In this document: one piece after another, positions 28,773-36,986 of the stretch
How the letters are laid out: each line of letters opens with the position of its first letter
Numbering within the stretch: position 1 is the first letter of the stretch
Assembly (NCBI GenBank): GCA_001604065.1
Contig: LVAO01000006.1
Span: 62,001 to 126,000 of the forward strand
Direction of reading: 5' to 3'
Length of the DNA: 64,000 bases
Source of the DNA: Clostridiales bacterium Firm_09
GTDB taxonomy: Bacteria; Bacillota; Clostridia; Christensenellales; DTU072
Translations under genes and position numbers: made by a program
Notes under the pieces: generated by a model
Seen by the model: the letters and a program-made list of their open reading frames with translations, nothing else
What the model was told of the DNA's origin: nothing
Databases searched by the model: none

Positions 28773-31700
28773 TTATTCCCAAATGCTTTCGACCACCGTT
28801 TCCATCGTATCGGAATCGTTTGCATAATATGTGGTTGCGAGATATTCCAGACGATCGCGTGTCCAATCCATGATATCTCTCATGGTCTGATATTTCTTTG
28901 TAAAATCCTTGCCCTGCGAAGCGACGGACGCCACTTTGGTTCTGAGTTCCGCAAGGCAAGCGTCCGCTTCCTCTGCGCTCATCAGACCCCTTGCCTTCAG
29001 ATCGTTATAAAGCTGGTCAAGCGAAATAAAGAATTCGGCTTCCTCGATGCTTTCGCAGGAAGTTTCCAGACGGATCCCGCCGTAGAAAGACGAACGGTCC
29101 TCATCCGGGAAATAGATGAACTGCCCGTCCAAAAAGCCATTGAAACCGTAAAAATACAGCGCATTTTCTTTAAGATCCGATCTCCAGAGCCAATAGCCGC
29201 GCAGATTGCCTTCGTAAATCTGCCATTGAGTGACGTGCGTTTCAAAAAGCTGATTGTATCCGAACTGATTGGGATAGGGCAAAAACGGTTGGACGCAGGT
29301 ATAGACCCATGCTTCTTTGCCATTCGCCTCACAAACCTCCAGGACTTTGTCCGTAGTTTTGTAAGAAAGCGGGCAATAGGCATCAAAGGCATCCAGGAAA
29401 ATTTCTGCATACGGGCCCGAAGGGTCCACATTGGCAAGCATTCTGAAGCCGCCCGGATGCTGTGTTTGGATATTGTAATCCGCAATGGCATCGTATCTTG
29501 CCTTGTTATAGATTTCTATCTCAAGCATGTAGAATTTATAAATGTCTTCTCTTTCCATCAGCTTGCCCGTCACCGGATTTTTGGGGAAGAATTGGGACTG
29601 ATCCCATTCGTCCTTCCATTTGATGTAGGCCCTGTCCAGAAGCGTTTCGGTGCTGTTCACGGGATAACGGCTCAGGAACTCTGTGATATGGTATATCCAT
29701 TGATAGACCTGCTTGCCGTAATATTTGCGGTAAAGCTCGGCATTAAATTCTTTGCCGTCTTCACTCCAGTACAAGCTGTTTTTCAATGCGCTGCTGATAA
29801 GATTGAGGTCGTCAAAACGGAAGAACGACAAGCCTTGTTCTTGAATCTGCTTTACCTGATATTGCGCCCAGCCTTCCCATAATTCCGTTCCTGTTTCGGC
29901 TTCTATCCCGTAATTCTTTTTGAATCTGGCTTTTTCGTTCTTTGTTAGCTCTCCGCTCCAGTCCCACGCTCCGTCTATATACCATCTGTCATTCATCAGA
30001 AAGCCTGTTATGCTGTAGTCTCCGGCGTTCATATGGCGCTTGGCATAATAATCGATATATTTTTGTTCCGACGGAGCAGGCAGGGTGAAAAAGTAATGGG
30101 TATTTTGTGGTACAACATAGTTGCCGACTTCAATGTTGATATCGAAAGCGACGGCTTCTTTTTGAGTTTTTATCTTGCCCAATAGGTTGGACTTCGTTTC
30201 AAACGTGAACCGGAGAGTCGCCGTATAGATGCCCGGCGTCTGATCGTAATCTGTAAAGAAATTGAACCAGAATCCTCCTGTCTGACCCGCCTCCATGCTT
30301 TGTTTGTTGACGGGACGGAGAATTTCCGCAAAGGTGTCATCGTATATGTAATCGATATAGCGGATTTCGCAATCGGTGATTCTCTCATAAGAATCATTGC
30401 GTATGCTTACACTTGCGGTTAGATTATGGAGCTGCTCCGTACAGGTAAAAGCAATCTGCTGTGAGCCGTATTCGTTTCTTCCCACCCGTATGGTCGGCAC
30501 ATAATTCTTTTGGTATTTTTTAACAACTTTCATTTCCGGACTGATGCGTTCATAAGAGTCGGTCGTCCAGATAAAATAACCGTCTCCCTCGGCCACCACC
30601 GTGCGGGCATAAGCGTTTTCTGCCGTTAAAACAACCGCGGGTATGCTGATAAGGGAAGCCCCGAGCGACAGCAGCAATGCCCATGCCGCCGCACCTTGAA
30701 TGTGCAGTTTTTTTCTTTGTCGGGGTGCCCGGCTTCTGGAGAGCATTTCTGTTCCTTGCGGGGGGGCAAGAACAGCCTTTCCGGCAGAAACAAAAAGCGT
30801 ATCCGGATGCTTGCGGAAAGAAAAGATATGGAAATCTTTGAAGATATCCATGACAACAGCCAATCCCGCCATGGAGAGAAAAACAATCGTCATAAAATCC
30901 ACAATGCGCATATCAAACATTTCCATATTGGTGGTCGGCGGCCAGCTGTCATACCCTTCCGGGAAGATGAGAAGGTAGCCGATGCCCACGGAAAGATGAG
31001 AAATAAGATATGCGGCAAACCCCAGACCGACCGCACGCGCATTGCGGGGCGCAAAGCTCTCCGCACGGAAGAACTTATAAAACAGGCTGTTGGCAAGAAG
31101 AATGCCGACACAAAGACCCATCAGCGAATAATGCCCGAATGAATGGATGAATTCAAAGGGGAACCAGACGTCCACAAAAGCGCCCGTCTCGTTCGTTGCT
31201 CCGTGGGCGACGCTGTCGCGATAAAGAAAGAATACGGCAGTCATAAAAAGTCCGTACGCTCCCCAATAAAACAATTTTGCAATCAAATCCACCGGTGCGT
31301 TTTTACAATAATATTTTACGACTCCCAAAACGCCCGCATACAGCGAAGCACCCAGCGCAACAAAGAAAAGCTCCTTCATAAAGACTTCCGGCAGATACAT
31401 CACCAGGCAGAAGAAGTAGACGCTCATAAGAAGTCCGCTCATTTCAAAGACTGATTTCAGCAGATGAAAATAGGGATAACCGGCGCCTCTGCGCACAATC
31501 CTTTTTTCTGCCAGGATATCTTTTTGGACGGAATAAATCTCGTTGCGCGCAAAACAAATCAAAATGCCGACAATCAGAATCTCCGCTCCGAGCGTCGCGA
31601 GCTGGAAGCCCCGTATGGTGCCCGGAAGAGGCGCGCCGGGGCCAAGGTCGATTTCTGTACGGTCCAGCAGCCCGTATATACCGCATCCCGCAAGCAAAGC

Positions 31701-32534
31701 AAGTCCCGCAAGCGCCGTCCAGAACACAGCAATATCGCTTTTTGAGGGAGAATATCCCGCAAATCCAAAAAGCCTGCAATAGAATCTGCGCAGGAAGCCC
31801 GCATCGGCCATAGAATTTCTCTTTTTGTAAGGAAGAAGAATCTCTTCCGCAGGCTTCTTAGCATAAGCAGAAAATCTGCTCCGCGCAGAATTATTCAACA
31901 GCGCTTCGGCGCCCTTTTCTCCGGCGGCAAGAAAAAGTGAAACGCCGCCCGCCGCCAAAGCAAGAGCGGTTGCAAAAAGCCCGGCCGCAAGACCGAATGC
32001 GGAAGAATACCTCCAAAGCGCAAGAAATGCGATGCCGAAAACCGCAATGGATGCAGCGCAGGCGCAAATCACCAGAAGATTATCACGCATCCCCTTTTCT
32101 TCCGTATGCTTTCTGCCGTAAGAAGCGGACAGAAGCTGAAAGCTGCCGAGAATGCCCGAAAACAGAAAACCTATAGTGAATCCCGCAGCGTAACCGAAGT
32201 TGCGGAGATACCAGGAAAAGGAGAGGAACCAGCTTTCCTGATTGCCCGCAGAAGTACATGCGAGCGTAATCGCCACAGCCGCAAGCGACAGTGCGGCAAG
32301 TATATCCGAAAAAAGTTTGATGACCATCGTGCTGCGCGGCAGGAGCATGTAGCACAAAAACGATGCAAGAATCAATGCGAACATGACGACATTGATCGTC
32401 CCGAGTGCGGAGTCGCTCCATAAGAACATCGTTTCTATGGGCGAAAACAGTGCTGCACCCAGAACAATCAGCATGGCAAGTGCCGACGCGCCGGAAAGTA
32501 CGGTATAAGCTGTAAATCCCTTATTCAGTTTCAT
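28773..32534 (-). CDS. Polytopic membrane protein fused to extracytoplasmic DUF4091 domain
   Basis: The 1253-residue protein starts at ATG 32534 behind GGAGGG. Residues 1 to about 600 contain a dozen or so hydrophobic segments in a multi-pass membrane module. A further segment near 640-665 (WALLLSLGASLISIPAVVL) leads into a large C-terminal domain. That domain matches the DUF4091 glycoside-hydrolase-like family: AYCPLSYKTTDKVLEVCEAN, WVYTCVQPFLPYPNQF, GYWLWRSD, and the final IRLETSCESIEEAEFF. DUF4091 proteins are usually secreted and associated with glycan breakdown. Fusion to a polytopic module is unusual. The membrane part is not a transporter family I recognise. Confidence 0.8.
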   Translation of the reverse strand: MKLNKGFTAYTVLSGASALAMLIVLGAALFSPIETMFLWSDSALGTINVVMFALILASFLCYMLLPRSTMVIKLFSDILAALSLAAVAITLACTSAGNQESWFLSFSWYLRNFGYAAGFTIGFLFSGILGSFQLLSASYGRKHTEEKGMRDNLLVICACAASIAVFGIAFLALWRYSSAFGLAAGLFATALALAAGGVSLFLAAGEKGAEALLNNSARSRFSAYAKKPAEEILLPYKKRNSMADAGFLRRFYCRLFGFAGYSPSKSDIAVFWTALAGLALLAGCGIYGLLDRTEIDLGPGAPLPGTIRGFQLATLGAEILIVGILICFARNEIYSVQKDILAEKRIVRRGAGYPYFHLLKSVFEMSGLLMSVYFFCLVMYLPEVFMKELFFVALGASLYAGVLGVVKYYCKNAPVDLIAKLFYWGAYGLFMTAVFFLYRDSVAHGATNETGAFVDVWFPFEFIHSFGHYSLMGLCVGILLANSLFYKFFRAESFAPRNARAVGLGFAAYLISHLSVGIGYLLIFPEGYDSWPPTTNMEMFDMRIVDFMTIVFLSMAGLAVVMDIFKDFHIFSFRKHPDTLFVSAGKAVLAPPQGTEMLSRSRAPRQRKKLHIQGAAAWALLLSLGASLISIPAVVLTAENAYARTVVAEGDGYFIWTTDSYERISPEMKVVKKYQKNYVPTIRVGRNEYGSQQIAFTCTEQLHNLTASVSIRNDSYERITDCEIRYIDYIYDDTFAEILRPVNKQSMEAGQTGGFWFNFFTDYDQTPGIYTATLRFTFETKSNLLGKIKTQKEAVAFDINIEVGNYVVPQNTHYFFTLPAPSEQKYIDYYAKRHMNAGDYSITGFLMNDRWYIDGAWDWSGELTKNEKARFKKNYGIEAETGTELWEGWAQYQVKQIQEQGLSFFRFDDLNLISSALKNSLYWSEDGKEFNAELYRKYYGKQVYQWIYHITEFLSRYPVNSTETLLDRAYIKWKDEWDQSQFFPKNPVTGKLMEREDIYKFYMLEIEIYNKARYDAIADYNIQTQHPGGFRMLANVDPSGPYAEIFLDAFDAYCPLSYKTTDKVLEVCEANGKEAWVYTCVQPFLPYPNQFGYNQLFETHVTQWQIYEGNLRGYWLWRSDLKENALYFYGFNGFLDGQFIYFPDEDRSSFYGGIRLETSCESIEEAEFFISLDQLYNDLKARGLMSAEEADACLAELRTKVASVASQGKDFTKKYQTMRDIMDWTRDRLEYLATTYYANDSDTMETVVESIWE

Positions 32535-32563
32535 TGTTGGCCCTCCGATAATAAACAAATCTT

Positions 32564-32592
32564 ATTTTACATTAGTTTCAAAAACATGACAA
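32564..32592 (-). promoter_or_regulatory. Promoter of the DUF4091 fusion gene
   Basis: TTGTCA (32587-32592), 17-base spacer, TAAAAT (32564-32569) on the minus strand. Confidence 0.65.
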
Positions 32593-32634
32593 CAGGTTAA
32601 CGAAAATTCATGACCTAAAAAATAAATATGTTGC

Positions 32635-32663
32635 TTGCGAAAAACATTTTTTCGGTATATGAT
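32635..32663 (+). promoter_or_regulatory. Promoter of the CmpB-like gene and HD gene
   Basis: TTGCGA (32635-32640), 17-base spacer, TATGAT (32658-32663); an AGGAGA Shine-Dalgarno follows ahead of the ATG at 32701. Confidence 0.65.
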
Positions 32664-32700
32664 ATATTCTGTTTTCATACTTCAGTACACAGGAGAAGTT

Positions 32701-33477
32701 ATGACCGTTTTCATACAATTGCTCTTTTTATTTGCTTTCGGTGCTTCTGCAGGCTGGCTCGGAGAATTTGCCGGACGCAGCATACGGGCAAAAAGGCTTA
32801 TCAATCCGGGTTTCCTGAGCGGTCCAGCATTGCCGATTTACGGCTTTGGCGTTGTGATGCTCCATTATCTCAGCAATCTGAATTTTGATTTTATTGCCGT
32901 CGGGGCATGGCGCGTCGTCTTTTTTACCGCTCTGGTAATAATCGTGATGACGCTGCTGGAATTTGTCGGCGGCATCATCTTCATTAAAGGAATGAAACTG
33001 AAACTCTGGGATTACAGCAGACAGCCCGGCAATTTTATGGGTATCATCTGTCCGCTTTTTTCTGCTTTATGGGGAGTATGCGGACTGGCATATTTTTACC
33101 TTATCAATCCCTGGCTGAAAAATCTGGCTGCCCTTGTCGCACAAAGCCGCGCAGGCATTCTTGTGATCGGTTTGTATTACGGTGTATTTCTGGTGGACTT
33201 TGCCTTTTCTATGAAGCTTGGTCTCAAGCTTCGCGCCGCGGTCCAAAAACTGAAAACCATTATCAATATTCAGGAGCTCCAGTCGGACTGGCGCAAACGC
33301 TTTGTCCAACAGCACAGGCACTCCTTCTTTTCCCTGCAGTTCAAAATCAACGCGCTCCTGGGGGATATACGCGACAATCGGGGCGACAAACCGATCATCA
33401 AATACCTCTATGAAAAATATGGAAAAAAGGATACCCGACCACCATCCGATAAGAAGGACGATGCCGACAATGATTAA
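32701..33477 (+). CDS. CmpB-like putative ABC-transporter permease family membrane protein
   Basis: This 258-residue protein starts at MTVFIQLLFLFAFGASAGWL. An AGGAGA Shine-Dalgarno supports that choice over an in-frame ATG at 32635. Six or so membrane segments cover residues 1-170, with the family-typical GWLGEFAGR, GFLSGPALPIYGFG, LEFVGGIIFIKGMKLKLWDYS and CPLFSALWGVCGLAYFYLI. These fit the Pfam family named putative ABC-transporter type IV (CmpB). The transport function of that family is not proven. The C-terminal 100 residues are charged and cytoplasmic. It overlaps the HD gene by eight bases. Confidence 0.8.
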   Translation: MTVFIQLLFLFAFGASAGWLGEFAGRSIRAKRLINPGFLSGPALPIYGFGVVMLHYLSNLNFDFIAVGAWRVVFFTALVIIVMTLLEFVGGIIFIKGMKLKLWDYSRQPGNFMGIICPLFSALWGVCGLAYFYLINPWLKNLAALVAQSRAGILVIGLYYGVFLVDFAFSMKLGLKLRAAVQKLKTIINIQELQSDWRKRFVQQHRHSFFSLQFKINALLGDIRDNRGDKPIIKYLYEKYGKKDTRPPSDKKDDADND

Positions 33478-33928
33478 TTTATCCCAAGACAGCTATTTTA
33501 CCGGGATTGCAGAAAAAATAACCTCATCCGGACGCTATCCTTCCCTGAAGCAATGGACCCAGCATGCGCATGTGTCAACATACAGCCATTCCGTCTGGGT
33601 GGCGATGCTTGCCTATAAAATGGCAAAAAAACTGCATCTCAAAGCGGATTATCCTTCGCTGATACGCGGAAGCCTCCTTCATGACTATTACTTGTATGAT
33701 TGGCATGATAAGAACAAAGGCTTCCGCGGACATGGCTTCAAGCACCCCGCCATATCTTTGCAGCGCGCATCCGAAGATTATTCTCTCAACGACATCGAAC
33801 GCGACATGATAAAAAAACATATGTTCCCCTTAACACCTTTCCCACCCCGCTATACCGAATCCGTTTGCCTGTGCCTGTGCGACAAGGTGGTCTCCGTATT
33901 GGAAATCCTACGTCTGCTTAAGGAATGA
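33470..33928 (+). CDS. HD-domain metal-dependent phosphohydrolase
   Basis: The 152-residue protein is a compact HD-superfamily hydrolase: QHAHVSTYSHSVWVAMLAYK supplies the first His, RGSLLHDYYLYDWHD the HD pair, and the HGFKHPAISLQRA and CLCDKVVSVLEIL segments the remaining ligands. The substrate is unknown. The start MINLSQDSYF at 33470 follows AAGAAGGA at 33451-33457 and overlaps the CmpB-like stop. An ATG at 33461 is an alternative. The CmpB-like/HD pair is common in Clostridia, suggesting a linked but undefined job. Confidence 0.82.
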   Translation: MINLSQDSYFTGIAEKITSSGRYPSLKQWTQHAHVSTYSHSVWVAMLAYKMAKKLHLKADYPSLIRGSLLHDYYLYDWHDKNKGFRGHGFKHPAISLQRASEDYSLNDIERDMIKKHMFPLTPFPPRYTESVCLCLCDKVVSVLEILRLLKE

Positions 33929-34005
33929 ATTTTCTGACATGCTTCAATATTTCTCTTTTGAAACCATACTTTCGGATCAAAAGCCGAATTATTATATATT
34001 CGCTG

Positions 34006-34034
34006 TTGTTCGTTAAATCAAATTGATATATAAT
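34006..34034 (+). promoter_or_regulatory. Sigma-A promoter of deoC
   Basis: TTGTTC (34006-34011), 17-base spacer, TATAAT (34029-34034). Confidence 0.7.
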
Positions 34035-34066
34035 AATTGTAAAGAATATCCGTCAGAGGGTTTGCC

Positions 34067-34732
34067 ATGGATATAAAAGACATCCTTTCACGCGTTGACC
34101 ACACGCTTTTGACCCAGACCGCCACTTGGGAAGAAATCAAAGCAATTTGTGACGAAGGCATCCGATACCGTACAGCTTCCGTCTGCATTCCGCCCAGCTA
34201 TGTAAAAAGGGCAAAGGATTATACGGGCGAAAAACTGAATGTCTGCACCGTTATCGGCTTCCCGAACGGCTACAATACCACCGAGGTCAAGGCGTTTGAG
34301 ACCGCCGAAGCGATACAAAACGGCGCGGACGAAATCGATATGGTCATCAATATCGGCAATCTCAAGGAAGGCAACGATAAAGCGGTCCGGAACGAAATCG
34401 CCAGACTGAAAGGGATCTGCGGCAAAAGAATCCTGAAGGTCATTATAGAAACGTGCCTTCTCACGGAAGAAGAAAAAATAAGAATGTGCCACATCGTCAC
34501 AGAAGCCGGAGCGGATTTTATAAAAACCTCGACGGGATTTTCGAAAGCGGGTGCGACCAGAGAAGATATCCGACTCTTTCGCGAACACATCGGCAAAAAT
34601 GTTTTTATGAAAGCTGCGGGCGGCATACGCTCCCTGCAGGATGCGGAAGAATTCATTGCTCTCGGCTGCGCACGTCTGGGCACCAGCGCGATTGTAAAAA
34701 TCGTCAAACAAGAAGAACATTCGGGCTATTAA
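34067..34732 (+). CDS. deoC: Deoxyribose-phosphate aldolase
   Basis: DeoC splits 2-deoxyribose-5-phosphate into glyceraldehyde-3-phosphate and acetaldehyde, letting the cell use deoxynucleosides. The 221 residues begin [20 protein letters not shown]. They contain GFPNGYN at 65-70, [13 protein letters not shown] with the catalytic aspartate at 91, and the Schiff-base Lys153 in [32 protein letters not shown] supplies the second lysine. The length is typical. It is a single gene here, with its own promoter and no deoxynucleoside phosphorylase or kinase next to it. Confidence 0.96.
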   Translation: MDIKDILSRVDHTLLTQTATWEEIKAICDEGIRYRTASVCIPPSYVKRAKDYTGEKLNVCTVIGFPNGYNTTEVKAFETAEAIQNGADEIDMVINIGNLKEGNDKAVRNEIARLKGICGKRILKVIIETCLLTEEEKIRMCHIVTEAGADFIKTSTGFSKAGATREDIRLFREHIGKNVFMKAAGGIRSLQDAEEFIALGCARLGTSAIVKIVKQEEHSGY

Positions 34733-34761
34733 AAACCATTTATTCCGCCTCCGCTCTCTCG

Positions 34762-34779
34762 CCCGTACCCCGGTACGGG
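34762..34779. repeat. Palindromic hairpin downstream of deoC
   Basis: CCCGTACC (34762-34769), two C, then GGTACGGG (34772-34779). There is no T-run; it may act as a weak terminator or belong to the flank of the relic element that follows. Confidence 0.45.
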
Positions 34780-34822
34780 GCTTCGTCCTATCCGGCAAAC
34801 GATCCATCAGAAATTTTTCCGC

Positions 34823-34997
34823 CTTCCTGCAAGGTATTTGTGAAGTTTGTCCTTAAGGAAACACACTGTTTGCCCTTGTTTATGGTAAAATATTATCATC
34901 AACTGTTACGGGTGACCTGATGAAAAACCAGCTTTCCTTTGCTGATATCGAGCAATCCGCCAAGACCAGAGTTATGATTTGTGAAGTGGTTCCTTAA
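34823..34997 (+). mobile_element. Transposon relic with remnant of a transposase N terminus
   Basis: The segment carries two direct copies of a terminal sequence: ATTTGTGAAG-TTTG-TCCTTAA at its left and ATTTGTGAAGTGGTTCCTTAA at its right (34976-34997). Between them an ATG at 34921 opens MKNQLSFADIEQSAKTR, like the start of IS5-type DDE transposases, then runs straight into the right end and stops. The layout resembles the relic at 53976-54182. It is an internally deleted, non-autonomous remnant. Confidence 0.6.
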
Positions 34998-35440
34998 GTT
35001 TTTTCGTAGGTTTCCTTTGCATTGCGGATGATGGACAATGCCTCGGACAGAGATTTTTCTGCCCTGCCAAGAAGGACAAGCACATCGCTCCGGACATCTC
35101 CTTCCACACGCGCCTTGAAGTCAAGAGCTTGTCTGCGTATCGCCTCGGCCTCTGCTTCCGCCTGCTTGATGATGCCGTGATCGGATAACAGAGCGTCCGC
35201 CTTCTGCTGTGCCGCCATGATAATGGCTTCGGACCGCGCAGCATCCTCCTGCCGCTTTCTTTCTGATGCCGCTATCAGCTGACGCGCTTCACGCACCATA
35301 TCCGGCAGATTTTTGCGGATGCGGTCAACCGCGGCAAGCAATGCATCGCCGTCTATGATGACTCCGCCGCCGAACAGCGGTTTTTTGCCGTCATGGATTT
35401 CCTGCTCCATTTCTATGAGAATATCTTCTATATCTTCCAT
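34994..35440 (-). CDS. Coiled-coil protein downstream of CoaD (unknown function)
   Basis: I do not recognise a defined family. The 148 residues are mostly charged helix with heptad-like spacing (about 40-145), rich in A, E, K and R, such as ASERKRQEDAARSEAIIMAA, reminiscent of stalk-type coiled coils (ATP synthase b/E-like) annotated beside coaD in Clostridia. The Shine-Dalgarno AAAGGAG is good and the start overlaps the rsmD-coaD stop by 13 bases. The TAA stop lies inside the right end of a transposon relic, so the original C terminus may have been altered. Confidence 0.7.
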   Translation of the reverse strand: MEDIEDILIEMEQEIHDGKKPLFGGGVIIDGDALLAAVDRIRKNLPDMVREARQLIAASERKRQEDAARSEAIIMAAQQKADALLSDHGIIKQAEAEAEAIRRQALDFKARVEGDVRSDVLVLLGRAEKSLSEALSIIRNAKETYEKT

Positions 35441-36441
35441 ATGCGCGCTCCTTTTATCTCTTCCGCAACGCCAGGGTCTACGAGACCGGAAATGTCGATG
35501 CCTTCCTGCACATCCTTTTTTACCAGCGTACTGCTGATTTCTTTATCCTTGGCGGGTATGAGAATGGTTTCTATGCCTCCGTTTTTCTTATTGAATTCCG
35601 CCATTTCTGTTTCGTAAACGAGATCTTTCTCATTGCGGTATCCGCGGACTATCGTACGTATGCCGAGCCTGCGGCAAAAATCTATTGCCATGCCCGGATA
35701 ATCGCGTATTTTGACGCGTTTACCATATTCCCTTGTAGAAAGTTCGGCAAAACGGATCCGCTTTTTCAAATCAAAACGGACCTCTTTGTCCGGATTGATT
35801 AAAAAAACAATATAAACCAGGTCGAACCGCATGAGCGCCTGCTCCACAAGATATTTATGGCCCAACGTGAACGGATCGAAGGTCCCCGTTACGGCCGCCT
35901 TGGTCATCTTTTTGATAATATCGATGGTCGTAGTACCGTATTTCCTGCTGTCGAATACAGCAAATTCATCGGGCAATACATACGCATCGTTGTCTGTGCT
36001 GCGTTCGAGTACGATTGTGCCCCCGGCGGACAATACGTCTTTATCAAGAATGGTCTTGAGAATACCCGCTTCCAATCCCTCTTTATATGGAGGGTCCAGA
36101 AAAATCAAATCAAACTTCCGTCCCGCGGCTCCCAGCTTAGACAGTGCAGTCTTATAATCCGCCGCATAGACCTCCGCATGGATTCCACGAAGATTCTCTT
36201 TGACTGCATCAAGAGAATCCCTGGATTTATCAACAAACACAGCTTCTTTTGCCCCACGCGACAAGGCCTCTATGCCAAGCGAGCCGCTTCCGGCAAACAA
36301 GTCAAGAACCGTGCTGCCCTCAACCTCCGTCATCAGAAGATCAAAAACAGCCTCCTTCACCTTGTCGGTTGTCGGTCGAACAGTCCGACCCGGCGGTGCG
36401 ATGAGCGGACGCCCCTTATATTTGCCGGAGATCACTCTCAT
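35428..36441 (-). CDS. rsmD-coaD: RsmD-CoaD fusion: 16S rRNA G966 methyltransferase and phosphopantetheine adenylyltransferase
   Basis: One 337-residue frame holds two full enzymes. Residues 1 to about 178 are RsmD (MRVISGKYKGRPLIAP, LDLFAGSGSLGIEA for AdoMet, FLDPPY catalytic motif), which methylates G966 of 16S rRNA. Residues 179-337 are a complete CoaD (VTGTFDPFTLGHKYLVEQAL with the T/HxGH nucleotidyl-transfer motif, VRGYRNEKDLVYETEMA, EISSTLVK), which makes dephospho-CoA. The genes are normally adjacent but separate. There is no stop or internal Shine-Dalgarno at the junction (ATG at 35907). I start at ATG 36441 because GGAGG touches the upstream TTG. Confidence 0.92.
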   Translation of the reverse strand: MRVISGKYKGRPLIAPPGRTVRPTTDKVKEAVFDLLMTEVEGSTVLDLFAGSGSLGIEALSRGAKEAVFVDKSRDSLDAVKENLRGIHAEVYAADYKTALSKLGAAGRKFDLIFLDPPYKEGLEAGILKTILDKDVLSAGGTIVLERSTDNDAYVLPDEFAVFDSRKYGTTTIDIIKKMTKAAVTGTFDPFTLGHKYLVEQALMRFDLVYIVFLINPDKEVRFDLKKRIRFAELSTREYGKRVKIRDYPGMAIDFCRRLGIRTIVRGYRNEKDLVYETEMAEFNKKNGGIETILIPAKDKEISSTLVKKDVQEGIDISGLVDPGVAEEIKGARIWKI

Positions 36442-36547
36442 TGAATTGTTCAACCTCCTTTGTCAGACAAGTATATGACAGAACCATGCAATCAGAAAAA
36501 AGCCATCCGGATGCAAATATGACAACGCAAGGTTTTCTTTCTTGAAT

Positions 36548-36970
36548 TTACAGGATATCTTCTTCCGCAAGGGTGATTCCGTGCTTCCTCAGCACCTCTG
36601 CGGCTTTTTTATTATCGTCTACCTTGATTAAGATTACGGCGCATTTCTTGGAGCTTCTTGTAAAAGAATACAGATAATTGATATTTATTCCTGCGCCGTC
36701 CAGTATTTCAAGCACTTTATACATCTCGCCGGGCTTGTCTGCGACTTCAAAACCGAGGATCTCGGTTTCGGCGCAGTTGAATCCTGCCGTTTTGAGCGCG
36801 GCGACTGCTGCCGCGTTGTTGTCCGTAATCGCGCGGAGGATGCCGAACTCCTGCGTGTCGGCCACAAGCATCGCGAGTATGTTGACGCCCGCATCCGCAA
36901 GCACTTTCGAAAAATCGCGGACCCTGCCCTCACGGTTCTCCAAAAAAACAGCGATTTGGTGTATAAACAT
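36548..36970 (-). CDS. Tandem ACT-domain regulatory protein
   Basis: The 140 residues are two ACT domains: residues 1-65 (IHQIAVFLENREGRVRDFSK ... ILRAITDN) and 72-135 (GFEVADKPGEMYKVLEILDG ... CAVILIKV). Free-standing tandem ACT proteins of this type sit next to phenylacetate-CoA ligase and indolepyruvate oxidoreductase genes and are thought to sense amino acids. It has an AAGGAGGG Shine-Dalgarno and lies 16 bases after paaK. The likely ligand is an aromatic or branched amino acid, by context only. It is the last gene of the unit. Confidence 0.88.
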   Translation of the reverse strand: MFIHQIAVFLENREGRVRDFSKVLADAGVNILAMLVADTQEFGILRAITDNNAAAVAALKTAGFNCAETEILGFEVADKPGEMYKVLEILDGAGININYLYSFTRSSKKCAVILIKVDDNKKAAEVLRKHGITLAEEDIL

Positions 36971-36986
36971 ATACTTCCCTCCTTAT

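Noticed and set aside
35895-35915. RsmD and CoaD as two separate genes with a sequencing frameshift
   Set aside because: Both domains are in the same frame with no stop between and full-length in each part, so no frameshift is needed to explain the sequence.
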